Assembly (NCBI GenBank): GCA_964462985.1
Contig: CAYXAA010000039.1
Location: 1 to 41,498, forward strand
Direction of reading: 5' to 3'
Source of the DNA: CAYXAA01 sp964462985
GTDB lineage: Bacteria > Pseudomonadota > Alphaproteobacteria > Rhizobiales > Stappiaceae
DNA: 41,498 nucleotides
Under the pieces are notes generated by a model. It had not been told where the DNA came from, made no database searches, and worked only from the letters and a program-made list of their open reading frames with translations. Position 1 is the stretch's first letter. Each line of letters starts with the position of its first letter. The position numbers and the translations under genes were made by a program. Below, piece after piece: positions 23,430-31,642 of this stretch.

Positions 23430-26063
23430 ATGACGGACAACGCTCAAGCCAAGGGCCGCGAATTTTCAGAAGCCGAGCTTCAGGATCTGGTGGCCAGCAC
23501 CGACAGCGGCGGACGGGTCCCTAAGCGCCGCCAGGTGGCGCTACTGATCTCGGTCGTGGCGTTCTTGTGGTCGCTGTACCAGCTCTGGATCGCGCAGCCA
23601 CAGCTATGGTTCGCCAAGTTCATCCCCGTCATGAACTCCTCGCAGACGCGGCCGGTCCATCTGGCCTTTGCCATGCTGCTGGCTTTCCTTGCCTACCCGG
23701 CATTGAAGTCCTCGCCGCGCGATCGCATCCCGATCCACGATTGGATCATGGCGATCGTGGGCGCCGGCTGTGCGTTCTACATCTTCCTGTTCTCGCGCGA
23801 CCTGGCACTGACGGCACGCGCCGGTCTTCCGACACAGACCCAGATCATCATCGGCGCCGTCGGCATCTTGCTTCTGCTGGAGGCGTCGAGGCGTGCGCTG
23901 GGGCCGGCGCTGTCTATCGTAGGCAGCCTTTTCCTGCTCTACGCCTACCTGGGCAGCGGTTGGCTGATCCCCGATATCATCGAGCACAAGGGGCTCTCGT
24001 TCACCGCGATCATCAACGCGCAGTGGCTTGATACGACCGGCGTGTTCGGCATCCCGCTCGGCGTCTCCACCACCTTCGTCTTCCTGTTCGTGCTGTTCGG
24101 CGCGATCCTCGACAAGGCCGGCGCCGGCAACTACTTCATTCAGCTCGCCTTCGCCGGGCTCGGCGCCCTCAGGGGCGGCCCGGCCAAGGCGGCGGTCGTG
24201 GGCTCGGCCATGACCGGCCTGATCTCCGGCTCGTCGATTGCCAACGTGGTCACCACCGGAACCTTCACCATCCCGCTGATGAAGCGGGTCGGCTTTTCCT
24301 CCGTAAAGGCCGGCGCCGTGGAGGTCGCGTCTTCCGTCAATGGCCAGATCATGCCACCCGTCATGGGCGCAGCAGCGTTCCTGATGGTGGAGTTCGTCGG
24401 CATCTCCTATGTCCAGGTCATCAAACACGCCTTCATCCCGGCGACGATCTCCTACATCGCGCTGGTCTACATCGTGCATCTGGAAGCGCTGAAGAAGGAC
24501 ATGCCCGCGCTCGGGGCGGCGGCCAATCTGGGCCGAATGGCCCTCAAGATCGCCATCGGATTCGTGGTGACCGGCGTTGCCTTCACCGCCCTCGTGTACG
24601 GCATCCGGGGGCTGCGGGACCTGGCACCTTCTGTCGCCGACCCAGTGGTGATCCTGGCCATCATCCTCGCATATGTGGCGGCGGTGCGCGTCGCCGCGCG
24701 GCATCCGGATCTGGCCCTCGACGATCCGAACGCCAAGACCATTACCTTGCCTACCGTCGCGGAGGTCTTCCCCACCGGCTTGCACTACCTGCTGCCGATC
24801 CTGGTCTTGGTCTGGTATCTGATGGTGGAAATGCAATCGCCGGCGAAATCTGCCTTTTCGGCGGTTCTGGTGATGCTGATCATCATCCTCACGCAGCGAC
24901 CGCTGAAGGCCTTCTTCCGCGGCGAAAGCATGGGCGACGCCGCCCGCGCAGGTGTGAACGATCTTGTCGACGGCATGATTGCGGGCGCGCGCAACATGAT
25001 CGGCATCGGCGTTGCGACTGCCGCTGCCGGCATCATCGTTGCCACCGTCACCAAGACTCCGATCGGCACCGAGCTTGCTGGTCTCGTCGAATTGCTGTCA
25101 GGCGGCAACCTCTTCATCATGCTGGTCCTTATCGGCGTCTTTTCCCTGATTCTGGGGATGGGCCTGCCGACTACGGCGAACTACATCGTCGTCTCGTCCC
25201 TGTTGGCCTCGGTGGTCGTGACGCTGGGGGCTCAGGGCGGACTGATTGTTCCGCTGATCGCCGCTCATCTCTTTGTGTTCTATTTCGGCATCATGGCCGA
25301 CGTGACCCCGCCCGTCGGACTGGCGAGCTTCGCCGCCGCGGCCGTGTCCGGTGGCGACCCGATCCGCACCGGCTTCCAGGGCTTCTTCTATTCGATGCGC
25401 ACGGTCGCACTGCCTTTTCTCTTTATCTACAACCCGACGCTGATCCTCTATGGCATCGATCTCGGGACATGGGCGGGCATCCTTCAGGCGGTGTTCGTGT
25501 TCTTCATAGCCACAGTGGCCATGCTCCTCTTCGCCGCCGCAACGCAGAACTATTTCCTTGCGCCGTCGCGGCTCTGGGAAAGCGCTTCGCTGCTGCTCGT
25601 TGCCTTCACGCTATTCGTTCCAGGCTTCTGGCTCGACCGGGTACAGCCGCGGTTCGAGGAGCGACCGGCGACCGAACTCGCCGCCGCCTTCGACGCGGCA
25701 CAGCCGGGAGAAACGGTACGCTTCGTTGTCGCCGGACCATCCTTGACCACCGGCCGACCGTCGCAGCTGACCGTGGTCCACACCGTGACCGAGGAGGAGC
25801 CCGCCTCCGGCCGGGCCGAAGCGGCGGGACTGCTGCTCCTGCCCGAAGGAGACCGGCTGTTCCTGGACGAGCCGATGTTCGGCACGCCTTATCAGGAGAA
25901 GCTCTCGGGCTTCGATTTTTATCTCGAAGATCGGGTTGAGGTCGTCAGCCTTCTGGTTTCAGCGGATCGTTGGCCAAAGGAGATCTTCTACATTCCAGCC
26001 CTGCTGCTTCTGGCAGTTGTCGTCCTGCTGCAGCGCCGCCGCCAGACTAAACCCGCATTCTAA
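23430..26063 (+). CDS. TRAP transporter permease, fused small and large membrane subunits (TAXI type)
   Basis: An 877-residue polytopic inner-membrane protein. A cytosolic N-terminus of about 35 residues precedes a DctQ-like four-helix region (about 40-180). The DctM-like transport core follows (about 190-690), with family blocks such as G-A-I-L-D-K-A-G-A-G-N-Y-F, G-S-A-M-T-G-L-I-S-G-S-S-I-A-N-V and G-M-G-L-P-T-T-A-N-Y-I. A C-terminal soluble domain (about 740-855) bounded by further helices resembles DUF3394, a usual tail of TAXI permeases. Transport is driven by an ion gradient, typically Na+. It works with the TAXI binding protein just upstream. Confidence 0.92.
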   Translation: MTDNAQAKGREFSEAELQDLVASTDSGGRVPKRRQVALLISVVAFLWSLYQLWIAQPQLWFAKFIPVMNSSQTRPVHLAFAMLLAFLAYPALKSSPRDRIPIHDWIMAIVGAGCAFYIFLFSRDLALTARAGLPTQTQIIIGAVGILLLLEASRRALGPALSIVGSLFLLYAYLGSGWLIPDIIEHKGLSFTAIINAQWLDTTGVFGIPLGVSTTFVFLFVLFGAILDKAGAGNYFIQLAFAGLGALRGGPAKAAVVGSAMTGLISGSSIANVVTTGTFTIPLMKRVGFSSVKAGAVEVASSVNGQIMPPVMGAAAFLMVEFVGISYVQVIKHAFIPATISYIALVYIVHLEALKKDMPALGAAANLGRMALKIAIGFVVTGVAFTALVYGIRGLRDLAPSVADPVVILAIILAYVAAVRVAARHPDLALDDPNAKTITLPTVAEVFPTGLHYLLPILVLVWYLMVEMQSPAKSAFSAVLVMLIIILTQRPLKAFFRGESMGDAARAGVNDLVDGMIAGARNMIGIGVATAAAGIIVATVTKTPIGTELAGLVELLSGGNLFIMLVLIGVFSLILGMGLPTTANYIVVSSLLASVVVTLGAQGGLIVPLIAAHLFVFYFGIMADVTPPVGLASFAAAAVSGGDPIRTGFQGFFYSMRTVALPFLFIYNPTLILYGIDLGTWAGILQAVFVFFIATVAMLLFAAATQNYFLAPSRLWESASLLLVAFTLFVPGFWLDRVQPRFEERPATELAAAFDAAQPGETVRFVVAGPSLTTGRPSQLTVVHTVTEEEPASGRAEAAGLLLLPEGDRLFLDEPMFGTPYQEKLSGFDFYLEDRVEVVSLLVSADRWPKEIFYIPALLLLAVVVLLQRRRQTKPAF

Positions 26064-26074
26064 GGAGGCGAGCA

Positions 26075-26500
26075 ATGGCAAAGACGATCCTGCTGACGAT
26101 CGACCTGGGTGACGAAAAGGGAAATGCGGCGCTCCTCGATGCCGCACTCGACCTCCTGCATGACGGCGGCAAATTGCACGTGGTGTCGGTGTTCCCCGAT
26201 TTCGGGCTGGCACAGGTCAGCGGCTTCTTTAAGAAGGGATTTGAAAAGGAAGCGTTGCGGGAGTTCGGCCGCAAGCTGGCGGAATGGGTCAAGATCCATG
26301 TTCCCGACGAGATCCAGGTCCATCCTCATGTGCTGCACGGCACGATTTACGACGAGATCCTGCGAGCAGCCGACAAACTTGGCGTGGATGTGATCGTGAT
26401 CGGCTCCCATCGACCGGAGCTCAAGGATTATCTGCTCGGCCCGAATGCCGCTCGCGTCGTGCGCCACGCCCGCCAATCCGTTTACGTCGTCAGGACCTGA
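26075..26500 (+). CDS. UspA-family universal stress protein
   Basis: A 141-residue UspA domain with the nucleotide-binding pattern at its end: V-I-G-S-H-R-P-E-L-K-D-Y-L-L-G-P-N-A-A-R-V-V-R-H-A, equal to G-x2-x-G-x9-G-[ST]-like spacing with G-S and L-G-x-N-A-x-x-V. Its position 12 bases after a TRAP permease, with TAAGGAGG overlapping the permease stop, recalls TeaD of Halomonas, a UspA protein that modulates its TRAP transporter. A regulatory role on the transporter is inferred from that analogy. Confidence 0.88.
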   Translation: MAKTILLTIDLGDEKGNAALLDAALDLLHDGGKLHVVSVFPDFGLAQVSGFFKKGFEKEALREFGRKLAEWVKIHVPDEIQVHPHVLHGTIYDEILRAADKLGVDVIVIGSHRPELKDYLLGPNAARVVRHARQSVYVVRT

Positions 26501-26503
26501 GAA

Positions 26504-27832
26504 ATGCCCAACCACATCTTCGGCCGCTCCACCAAGGGCGTGCTGCCCACCGCCGTCGCCGGGGACGGCTGCTATCTGATCGACTCCCATGGCCGTCGGT
26601 ATCTCGACGGATCGGGCGGCGCAGCCGTATCCTGCCTGGGACATTCCAATGCGGCCGTACGGGCAGCGCTCCATGCCCAGCTCGACCAGCTCGCATTCGC
26701 CCACACCGGATTCTTCACGTCCGAACCGGCCGAGCAACTCGCCGACAAGCTTGTCGAAAAGGCACCCGAAGGAATCGATCGGGTTTATCTCGTTTCGGGC
26801 GGTTCCGAGGCAGTCGAGGCGGCGCTGAAGCTGGCGCGCCAGTACTTCCTCGAGATCGGCGAGCCGCAGCGCCACCGCGTGATTGCGCGCCGACAGAGCT
26901 ATCACGGCAACACGCTGGGCGCGCTTGCTACCGGCGGCAATGAATGGCGCCGGGCGCAATTCGCGCCAATGCTGATTGAGACCTCGCACATCAGCCCCTG
27001 CTACGAGTATCGCGGCCGCGCCGAGGGTGAGAGCGCCGAGGCTTACGGTCTGCGAGTCGCGGACGAGCTTGAGGATGAGATCCAGCGCCTTGGCCCCGCT
27101 AACGTTATGGCCTTCGTCGCCGAGCCGGTGGTCGGCGCCACCGCTGGGGCGGTTCCGGCCGTGCCAGGCTACCTGAAGCGCATTCGAGAGATCTGCGACC
27201 GCCATGGCGTCTTGATGATCCTCGACGAGGTGATGTGTGGCATGGGGCGCACCGGCTATCTGTTCGCCTGCCAGGAGGATGGCGTCTCGCCCGACATAAT
27301 GGCCATCGCCAAGGGCCTCGGTGCGGGCTATCAGCCGATTGGCGCGATGCTTTGCACCGGCCGGATCTATGACGCGATCGCCTCCGGCTCGGGTTTCTTC
27401 CAGCACGGCCATACCTACATGGGTCATCCCATGGCCGCCGCCGCCGCCAATGCCGTCCTCGGCGAGATCGAGGAACGCCGCCTGCTCGCGCGCGTACTCG
27501 AGCAAGGAGCCAAGCTTGACGCAGCGCTGCGCTCGGCCCTCGGCCAGCACCCGCATGTCGGCGACATCCGGGGCAGAGGCCTTTTCCGCGGTGTCGAGAT
27601 CGTCGAGAACCGCGAAACCAAGGCGCCGTTCGATCCGGCGCGAAAGATCCACGCCAGGATCAAGGCCGAAGCCTTTGCCGCCGGGCTGATCTGCTATCCG
27701 ATGGGCGGGACGATCGACGGGCGCAACGGCGACCACGTGCTGATCGCACCGCCGTTCATCATCGAGGACGACCAGATCGGCGAACTCGTCGACAAGCTGT
27801 CGGGCGCCATCGGGCGGGCGCTCGCCGCATGA
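26504..27832 (+). CDS. Class III (omega-type) PLP-dependent aminotransferase
   Basis: A 442-residue class III aminotransferase. The PLP lysine is Lys270 in I-A-K-G-L-G-A-G-Y-Q-P-I-G-A. The PLP phosphate loop V-S-G-G-S-E-A-V-E-A-A-L-K, the aromatic stack region S-Y-H-G-N-T-L-G-A and the metal-like L-D-E-V-M-C-G-M-G-R-T-G block are all intact. Class III enzymes often transaminate omega- or beta-amino groups. It starts 3 bases after the UspA gene and overlaps the BKACE gene by 4 bases, so its keto product is likely handed to that enzyme. Transamination of a beta-amino acid to a beta-keto acid is the simplest reading (inference). Confidence 0.9.
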   Translation: MPNHIFGRSTKGVLPTAVAGDGCYLIDSHGRRYLDGSGGAAVSCLGHSNAAVRAALHAQLDQLAFAHTGFFTSEPAEQLADKLVEKAPEGIDRVYLVSGGSEAVEAALKLARQYFLEIGEPQRHRVIARRQSYHGNTLGALATGGNEWRRAQFAPMLIETSHISPCYEYRGRAEGESAEAYGLRVADELEDEIQRLGPANVMAFVAEPVVGATAGAVPAVPGYLKRIREICDRHGVLMILDEVMCGMGRTGYLFACQEDGVSPDIMAIAKGLGAGYQPIGAMLCTGRIYDAIASGSGFFQHGHTYMGHPMAAAAANAVLGEIEERRLLARVLEQGAKLDAALRSALGQHPHVGDIRGRGLFRGVEIVENRETKAPFDPARKIHARIKAEAFAAGLICYPMGGTIDGRNGDHVLIAPPFIIEDDQIGELVDKLSGAIGRALAA

Positions 27833-28599
27833 GGCCGCTTCCCAGCATCATGGTGGCGCCGAACGGGGCGCGCCTGACCAAGCAGGATCACCCGGCAATA
27901 CCCGTCACCATCCCGGAGATCGTCGCCTGCGCGGTAGCATGTCACGCGGCCGGAGCCGACGGCATCCATGCCCACGTCCGCAACGCCGCGCAGGAGCATG
28001 TGCTGGACGCGGGCCTCTATCGCGAACTGCTGGCCGAGCTCGACCGCACGCTGCCGGGATTTTATGTGCAGATCACGACCGAGGCGGTTGGCCGCTACAC
28101 CCCGGAACAACAGAGGGCCCTGGTCCGTGAGCTGCGCCCGGAGGCGGTCTCGATCGCATTGCGTGAGATCACCGCGGGACAGGACGACGATGCGACGCGC
28201 CGCTTCTTCGCCGAATGCCGTGAGGCCGGCATTGGCGTGCAGCATATCCTCTACGACGTCGATGACATTGAGCATCTCGCCACTCTCGTGACCGCCGGAG
28301 TCATCCCGGAGACGGGTCTGATGGCGTTGATCGTGCTGGGGCGCTATACGCCCGGCCAGATCTCGATGCCTGCCGACCTTGGACCGCCGAGCACCGCTTT
28401 GCTCAGCCGGCTGCCGACCGTTGACTGGGCCGTCTGTGCTTTCGGTGCCCAGGAGACCGCCTGCCTGCTGGAAGCCGGAAGGCTTGGCGGCAAGGCGCGG
28501 ATCGGGTTTGAGAACAATCGGATCAATGCCGATCTCACCCAGGCGGCCAGCAATGCGGAGCGGGTCGCTGAACTGGTCGCCGCGCGGAGACAAGCTTGA
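27829..28599 (+). CDS. BKACE (DUF849) beta-keto acid cleavage enzyme
   Basis: A 256-residue TIM-barrel protein of the DUF849/3-keto-5-aminohexanoate cleavage enzyme family. It starts with the typical strand M-V-A-P-N-G-A-R-L-T-K-Q-D-H-P-A-I-P-V-T. The zinc motif H-A-H-V-R lies at 47-51 (His47, His49), and the third ligand is probably Glu228 in I-G-F-E-N-N. Family members use acetyl-CoA to split beta-keto acids into acetoacetate and a CoA ester. At 256 residues it is shorter than the common 270-300, but the barrel motifs are present. It is coupled to the aminotransferase through an ATGA overlap. The side-chain specificity, and so the substrate, is unknown. Confidence 0.88.
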   Translation: MRPLPSIMVAPNGARLTKQDHPAIPVTIPEIVACAVACHAAGADGIHAHVRNAAQEHVLDAGLYRELLAELDRTLPGFYVQITTEAVGRYTPEQQRALVRELRPEAVSIALREITAGQDDDATRRFFAECREAGIGVQHILYDVDDIEHLATLVTAGVIPETGLMALIVLGRYTPGQISMPADLGPPSTALLSRLPTVDWAVCAFGAQETACLLEAGRLGGKARIGFENNRINADLTQAASNAERVAELVAARRQA

Positions 28600-28859
28600 G
28601 CCAAACGGGGCCTGATGGAAGTTGGGACGGCTGACGGTCACGCGGCAAGCGAGCGCGTCTCTCGACACATCGAACAGGGCCCGGATCCAGACCATCGGTC
28701 GGAGGCGATGGAAGGTCAAAAAAAATTCGAAAACACTGAGCAAGGTTCCTGCGTCCGGCCGGGGGCAGTTGTCTTTTCCAGGGCGAGAACTGCCCTGTTC
28801 TCGAGCCCGCGCCTGGCCGCGGCGACGGCCTTCAATGCCACTGCAAAGGGACCGACCTC
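28600..28859. promoter_or_regulatory. Gene-free spacer with hairpin before the hydrolase gene
   Basis: These 260 bases hold no gene I can support. GGGCAGTT (28763-28770) and AACTGCCC (28788-28795) form an 8-bp inverted repeat with a 17-base spacer, about 65 bases before the hydrolase start. It may be an operator or a leader hairpin. An A-rich tract lies at about 28717-28735. Confidence 0.35.
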
Positions 28860-29690
28860 ATGCCATTCGTTACCACCAAAGACGGCGTCGACATCTTCTT
28901 CAAGGACTGGGGCCCGAAGGAGGCGCAGCCCATCGTCTTCCATCACGGCTGGCCGCTGTCCGCCGATGATTGGGACGCACAGTTGCTGTTTTTTGTTGAG
29001 AAGGGCTTTCGCGTCGTCGCGCATGACCGGCGCGGTCATGGCCGATCCGCCCAGGTCGGCGATGGTCATGACATGGATCACTACGCTGCCGATGCAGCGG
29101 CCGTGGTCGAGCACCTTGACCTGCGTAATGCTGTCCACGTCGGTCACTCCACCGGAGGGGGCGAGGCACTGCGTTATGCAGTTCGCCATGGCTCCGGCCG
29201 CGTTGCCAAGCTGGTGCTGATCGGTGCGGTGCCGCCCATAATGGTCAAGACGGAGGCCTATCCCGGCGGCCTCCCGCTAGAGGTATTCGACGGTTTCCGC
29301 GCCTCCCTCGCCGCCAATCGCTCCCAGTTCTTCCTCGATGTTCCATCCGGCCCGTTCTACGGCTTCAACCGGCCGGGTGCTGAAGTATCCCAGGGAGCGA
29401 TACAGAACTGGTGGCGCCAGGGCATGATGGGCAGCGTCAAGGCGCACTACGACGGCATCAAGGCTTTCTCCGAGACGGACTTCACCGAGGACCTGAAATC
29501 GGCCGAGGTGCCGACGCTGGTTATGCACGGTGACGACGATCAGATCGTGCCGATCGGGAACTCCGCCCTGCTCTCGGCCAAGCTTCTGAAAAACGGCACA
29601 CTGAAGGTCTATGAGAAGCTGTCGCACGGCATGTGCACGACTCATCCCGACCTGATCAACGCCGACCTGCTCGCTTTCATAAAATCCTAA
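28860..29690 (+). CDS. Alpha/beta hydrolase, non-haem chloroperoxidase/arylesterase type
   Basis: A 276-residue alpha/beta-hydrolase with no signal peptide. The nucleophile elbow is V-G-H-S-T-G-G-G (Ser97), the acid lies in H-G-D-D-D-Q-I-V-P (Asp227) and the base in L-S-H-G-M-C (His256). The opening V-T-T-K-D-G-V-D-I-F-F-K-D-W-G and H-H-G-W-P-L-S oxyanion segment are typical of cofactor-free haloperoxidases and aryl or lactone esterases; perhydrolysis is a side activity in these. The natural substrate is not deducible. It is a single gene, convergent with the DUF6064-like gene, with a shared hairpin between. Confidence 0.9.
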   Translation: MPFVTTKDGVDIFFKDWGPKEAQPIVFHHGWPLSADDWDAQLLFFVEKGFRVVAHDRRGHGRSAQVGDGHDMDHYAADAAAVVEHLDLRNAVHVGHSTGGGEALRYAVRHGSGRVAKLVLIGAVPPIMVKTEAYPGGLPLEVFDGFRASLAANRSQFFLDVPSGPFYGFNRPGAEVSQGAIQNWWRQGMMGSVKAHYDGIKAFSETDFTEDLKSAEVPTLVMHGDDDQIVPIGNSALLSAKLLKNGTLKVYEKLSHGMCTTHPDLINADLLAFIKS

Positions 29691-29715
29691 GCGACCAACA
29701 AATCCACAGCTGGAA

Positions 29716-29745
29716 GGACCTTCAATCGGCCCCGATTGAAGGTCC
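29716..29745. terminator. 14-bp hairpin between convergent genes, overlapping a stop codon
   Basis: GGACCTTCAATCGG (29716-29729) and CCGATTGAAGGTCC (29732-29745) are perfect complements separated by two bases (a 13-bp stem with a 4-base loop in practice). It lies 25 bases after the hydrolase stop and contains the stop and last codons of the opposing DUF6064-like gene (stop 29722-29724). There is no strong T-run on either side, so it would be an untypical bidirectional terminator. Confidence 0.6.
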
Positions 29746-30423
29746 GTGCAGGCGATCCGAATTGCAAGTCAGCAGCAACACGAAGAGCGCGACAATCGCC
29801 GCAGCGAACGGCAACCACGCCTCGCTGGCCCCCATCGTCCACAGCGTCGCAAAACTCAGCCCGCACCAAGCGAGCGGCACGGGGAGAAGCCAGAGGCGCC
29901 CCCGTCCGCCCCGTGTCGCCGCGATCGCTCCGAGCGTTGCAATTGCCGTAGGGTCAGGAGCGACAGCGAACACTTCCGCAGCCTGAAACGGCCGGCCGGC
30001 GAGGATGGCAACGAGCGGATGCAGAGCGAGGGCATAGATGAACAGCGCCCATCCAAGCACGGCGGCTTTGGACCTCGCCGCCCCGAACCACAGGCCGTTG
30101 CGGACACTGCTGAAAAGCGCCAGAAGCACGGCTTCGAGCACAAAGATCGGCGCCACATAGGCCGCAGCCCAGTTGACCGTCCGGTACTGATTCCAGAAGA
30201 ACGTCCAGGCGACGGCAAGCCAGGCCACGGCCAGGATCCCCAACACCAGACGATCCGATACCGGCCGACGTAGCCAAGCCAGAAAAGGAATTGTCGCTCC
30301 GAGCAGCAGCGCCACGACCGGCCACGGCCAGACCGCCGCATTCTGAAGCTCGAAAAGTCGCCAGTAGACACGCTCGGAAAAGAGCAGGAAATCCTCCGGC
30401 CGGTAGGTCCACCACTCGGCCAT
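29722..30423 (-). CDS. Integral membrane protein, DUF6064-like
   Basis: A 233-residue membrane protein beginning M-A-E-W-W-T-Y-R-P-E-D-F-L-L-F-S, which matches my recollection of the DUF6064 family signature. About six transmembrane segments follow (for example V-V-A-L-L-L-G-A-T-I-P-F-L-A-W and L-V-L-G-I-L-A-V-A-W-L-A-V-A-W). No catalytic motif is evident and the function is unknown. Its ATG shares one base with the stop of the aldo/keto reductase gene (TGATG), so the pair is translationally coupled. The frame is open further upstream, but that part lies inside the reductase gene and is not membrane-like. Confidence 0.75.
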   Translation of the reverse strand: MAEWWTYRPEDFLLFSERVYWRLFELQNAAVWPWPVVALLLGATIPFLAWLRRPVSDRLVLGILAVAWLAVAWTFFWNQYRTVNWAAAYVAPIFVLEAVLLALFSSVRNGLWFGAARSKAAVLGWALFIYALALHPLVAILAGRPFQAAEVFAVAPDPTAIATLGAIAATRGGRGRLWLLPVPLAWCGLSFATLWTMGASEAWLPFAAAIVALFVLLLTCNSDRLHGPSIGAD

Positions 30424-31352
30424 CACAGGCTTGTCACATAGACCGACATTTGTTCGCGCATCCTGCCGTCGGGCAACGGTCCGGACGCCGCCAACACATT
30501 TTCCCGCGCATGCTCGGGCCGTGTCGTGGCAGGTATCACGACAGTCACCGCGGGATGCGACAGGACGAACTTCAGGATGTACTGCGCCCAGGTCGACACG
30601 CCGATCTCCCCCGCCCATCCCGGCAATGGGCGACGTTCCAGTGCCCGCGTAAGTGCGCCCTGCCGGAACGGACGATTGACGATGACGGAGATACCGCGGT
30701 CGAGCGCGAGCGGCAGGATGCGCTCCTCGACCTCGCGGTCGAGCACGTTATAGGTCACCTGCACGAAGTCGAGCGGCTGCGTCCGCATGATCTCCTCGAA
30801 CAGCCCGTGGCGGCGGCCTTCCGAGGTGGTGATTCCGACATAGCGCAGCAGTCCCGCCTGTTTCATCTCGAAGAGATGCGGCAGGTGCGCCTCCCAGGCG
30901 ACAAGATTATGGACCTGCATCAGGTCAAATGCGGGTACGGTCCAGGCCAGGCGAGAAGCTTCGATCTGCTCCGGCCCGGCTGCGCCGGAGGACGTCCAGA
31001 CCTTGTCGGCGGCAAAGAGCCCTTCGGGTCGGCCAAGCTTGCGAAGGCCATGGCCGACGGTTGTCTGCGACGACCCGTACATTGGAGACGAATCGATTAC
31101 GCGTCCGCCGGCCTCGAAGAACGCGGCCATGACTTCTGCTGAGCTCTCGAGCAGCACGGGATCGTTGCCGACGTTGAAGGTAATCCACGTGCCGAGGCCG
31201 ACCGCTGGAATGCGTTCGCCTGTCGAAAGGATCTCGCGCCACGCTCCGCTGCTGCCCTGCGCGCCTGCCGGCGAGACCGGAAGGACCGCGGACGCGGCAA
31301 GGGCGCCGCCGCCTGCAAGGATCGCACGGCGTGTGGGGCGGTGAAGGCTCAT
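30423..31352 (-). CDS. Tat-exported aldo/keto reductase family protein
   Basis: A 309-residue aldo/keto reductase with a twin-arginine signal at the start (P-T-R-R-A-I-L-A-G-G-G-A-L-A-A-S, then A-G-A-Q-G near 32), so it is probably periplasmic. The catalytic tetrad is intact: Asp87, Tyr92 (S-P-M-Y-G), Lys117 (A-D-K-V-W) and His148 (M-Q-V-H-N). Family members reduce aldehydes or ketones with NAD(P)H; a periplasmic site implies a cofactor folded in before export or a different role. The ATG at 31352 is chosen at the Tat signal; the frame extends upstream to 31442 with unlikely sequence. A copy of the AraC-box motif lies upstream of it. Confidence 0.85.
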   Translation of the reverse strand: MSLHRPTRRAILAGGGALAASAVLPVSPAGAQGSSGAWREILSTGERIPAVGLGTWITFNVGNDPVLLESSAEVMAAFFEAGGRVIDSSPMYGSSQTTVGHGLRKLGRPEGLFAADKVWTSSGAAGPEQIEASRLAWTVPAFDLMQVHNLVAWEAHLPHLFEMKQAGLLRYVGITTSEGRRHGLFEEIMRTQPLDFVQVTYNVLDREVEERILPLALDRGISVIVNRPFRQGALTRALERRPLPGWAGEIGVSTWAQYILKFVLSHPAVTVVIPATTRPEHARENVLAASGPLPDGRMREQMSVYVTSL

Positions 31353-31642
31353 GACAGTCCTAAACTGGCACAGTTCGGCCCCAGGGCAAGAGCATGCAAC
31401 GCAGTCCCGTGCTTCCTCTCCCGGCCGTGATCCCGAAGTCATTTTTTTCTTTCTCAGGCGGGCATCCCTCCCGGTTCCTCCCGATCAATCAGTCTGAAAA
31501 ATGACGCTTCCCAACCCATCCGCATGGCTATCGCCGTCCGCTCCGATTGACGTCTCCGGCATTGCTGCCCAACAATCGGAGCGGCGAATGACGGCGCCTC
31601 CACGGGCGTCGAAACGGGAGGTCTCATTCGCGGGAGGAACGG
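31353..31642. promoter_or_regulatory. Divergent promoter region, aldo/keto reductase / AraC regulator
   Basis: These 290 bases separate two divergent genes. They contain an AraC-box-like motif on the minus strand (31483-31501) and a long inverted repeat in the AraC leader. CCGCTCCGATTG (31538-31549) pairs perfectly with CAATCGGAGCGG (31573-31584) across 23 bases, ending 58 bases before the AraC start. The inverted repeat may be an operator or a leader hairpin limiting AraC expression (inference). No other gene is seen. Confidence 0.55.
31483..31501 (-). promoter_or_regulatory. AraC-box-like motif facing the aldo/keto reductase gene
   Basis: On the reverse strand the sequence reads TTTTTCAGACTGATTGATC. 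It matches the plus-strand TTTTTCAGACGGATTGATA at 32526-32544 at 17 of 19 bases. It points towards the aldo/keto reductase gene, about 130 bases before its start. A shared AraC regulator is the simplest explanation. Confidence 0.6.

Noticed and set aside
26060..27736. Long minus-strand open frame (558 codons) opposite the UspA and aminotransferase genes
   Set aside because: It is a GC-rich antisense shadow of two well-supported genes, with no recognisable motif or ribosome site.
28615..29220. Plus-strand frame overlapping the start of the alpha/beta hydrolase gene
   Set aside because: It is mostly out-of-frame reading of the hydrolase gene; the first 80 codons have no motif.
30423..31442. 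Longer version of the aldo/keto reductase starting at 31442
   Set aside because: The extra 30 residues precede a perfectly placed Tat signal, which would then not be N-terminal.
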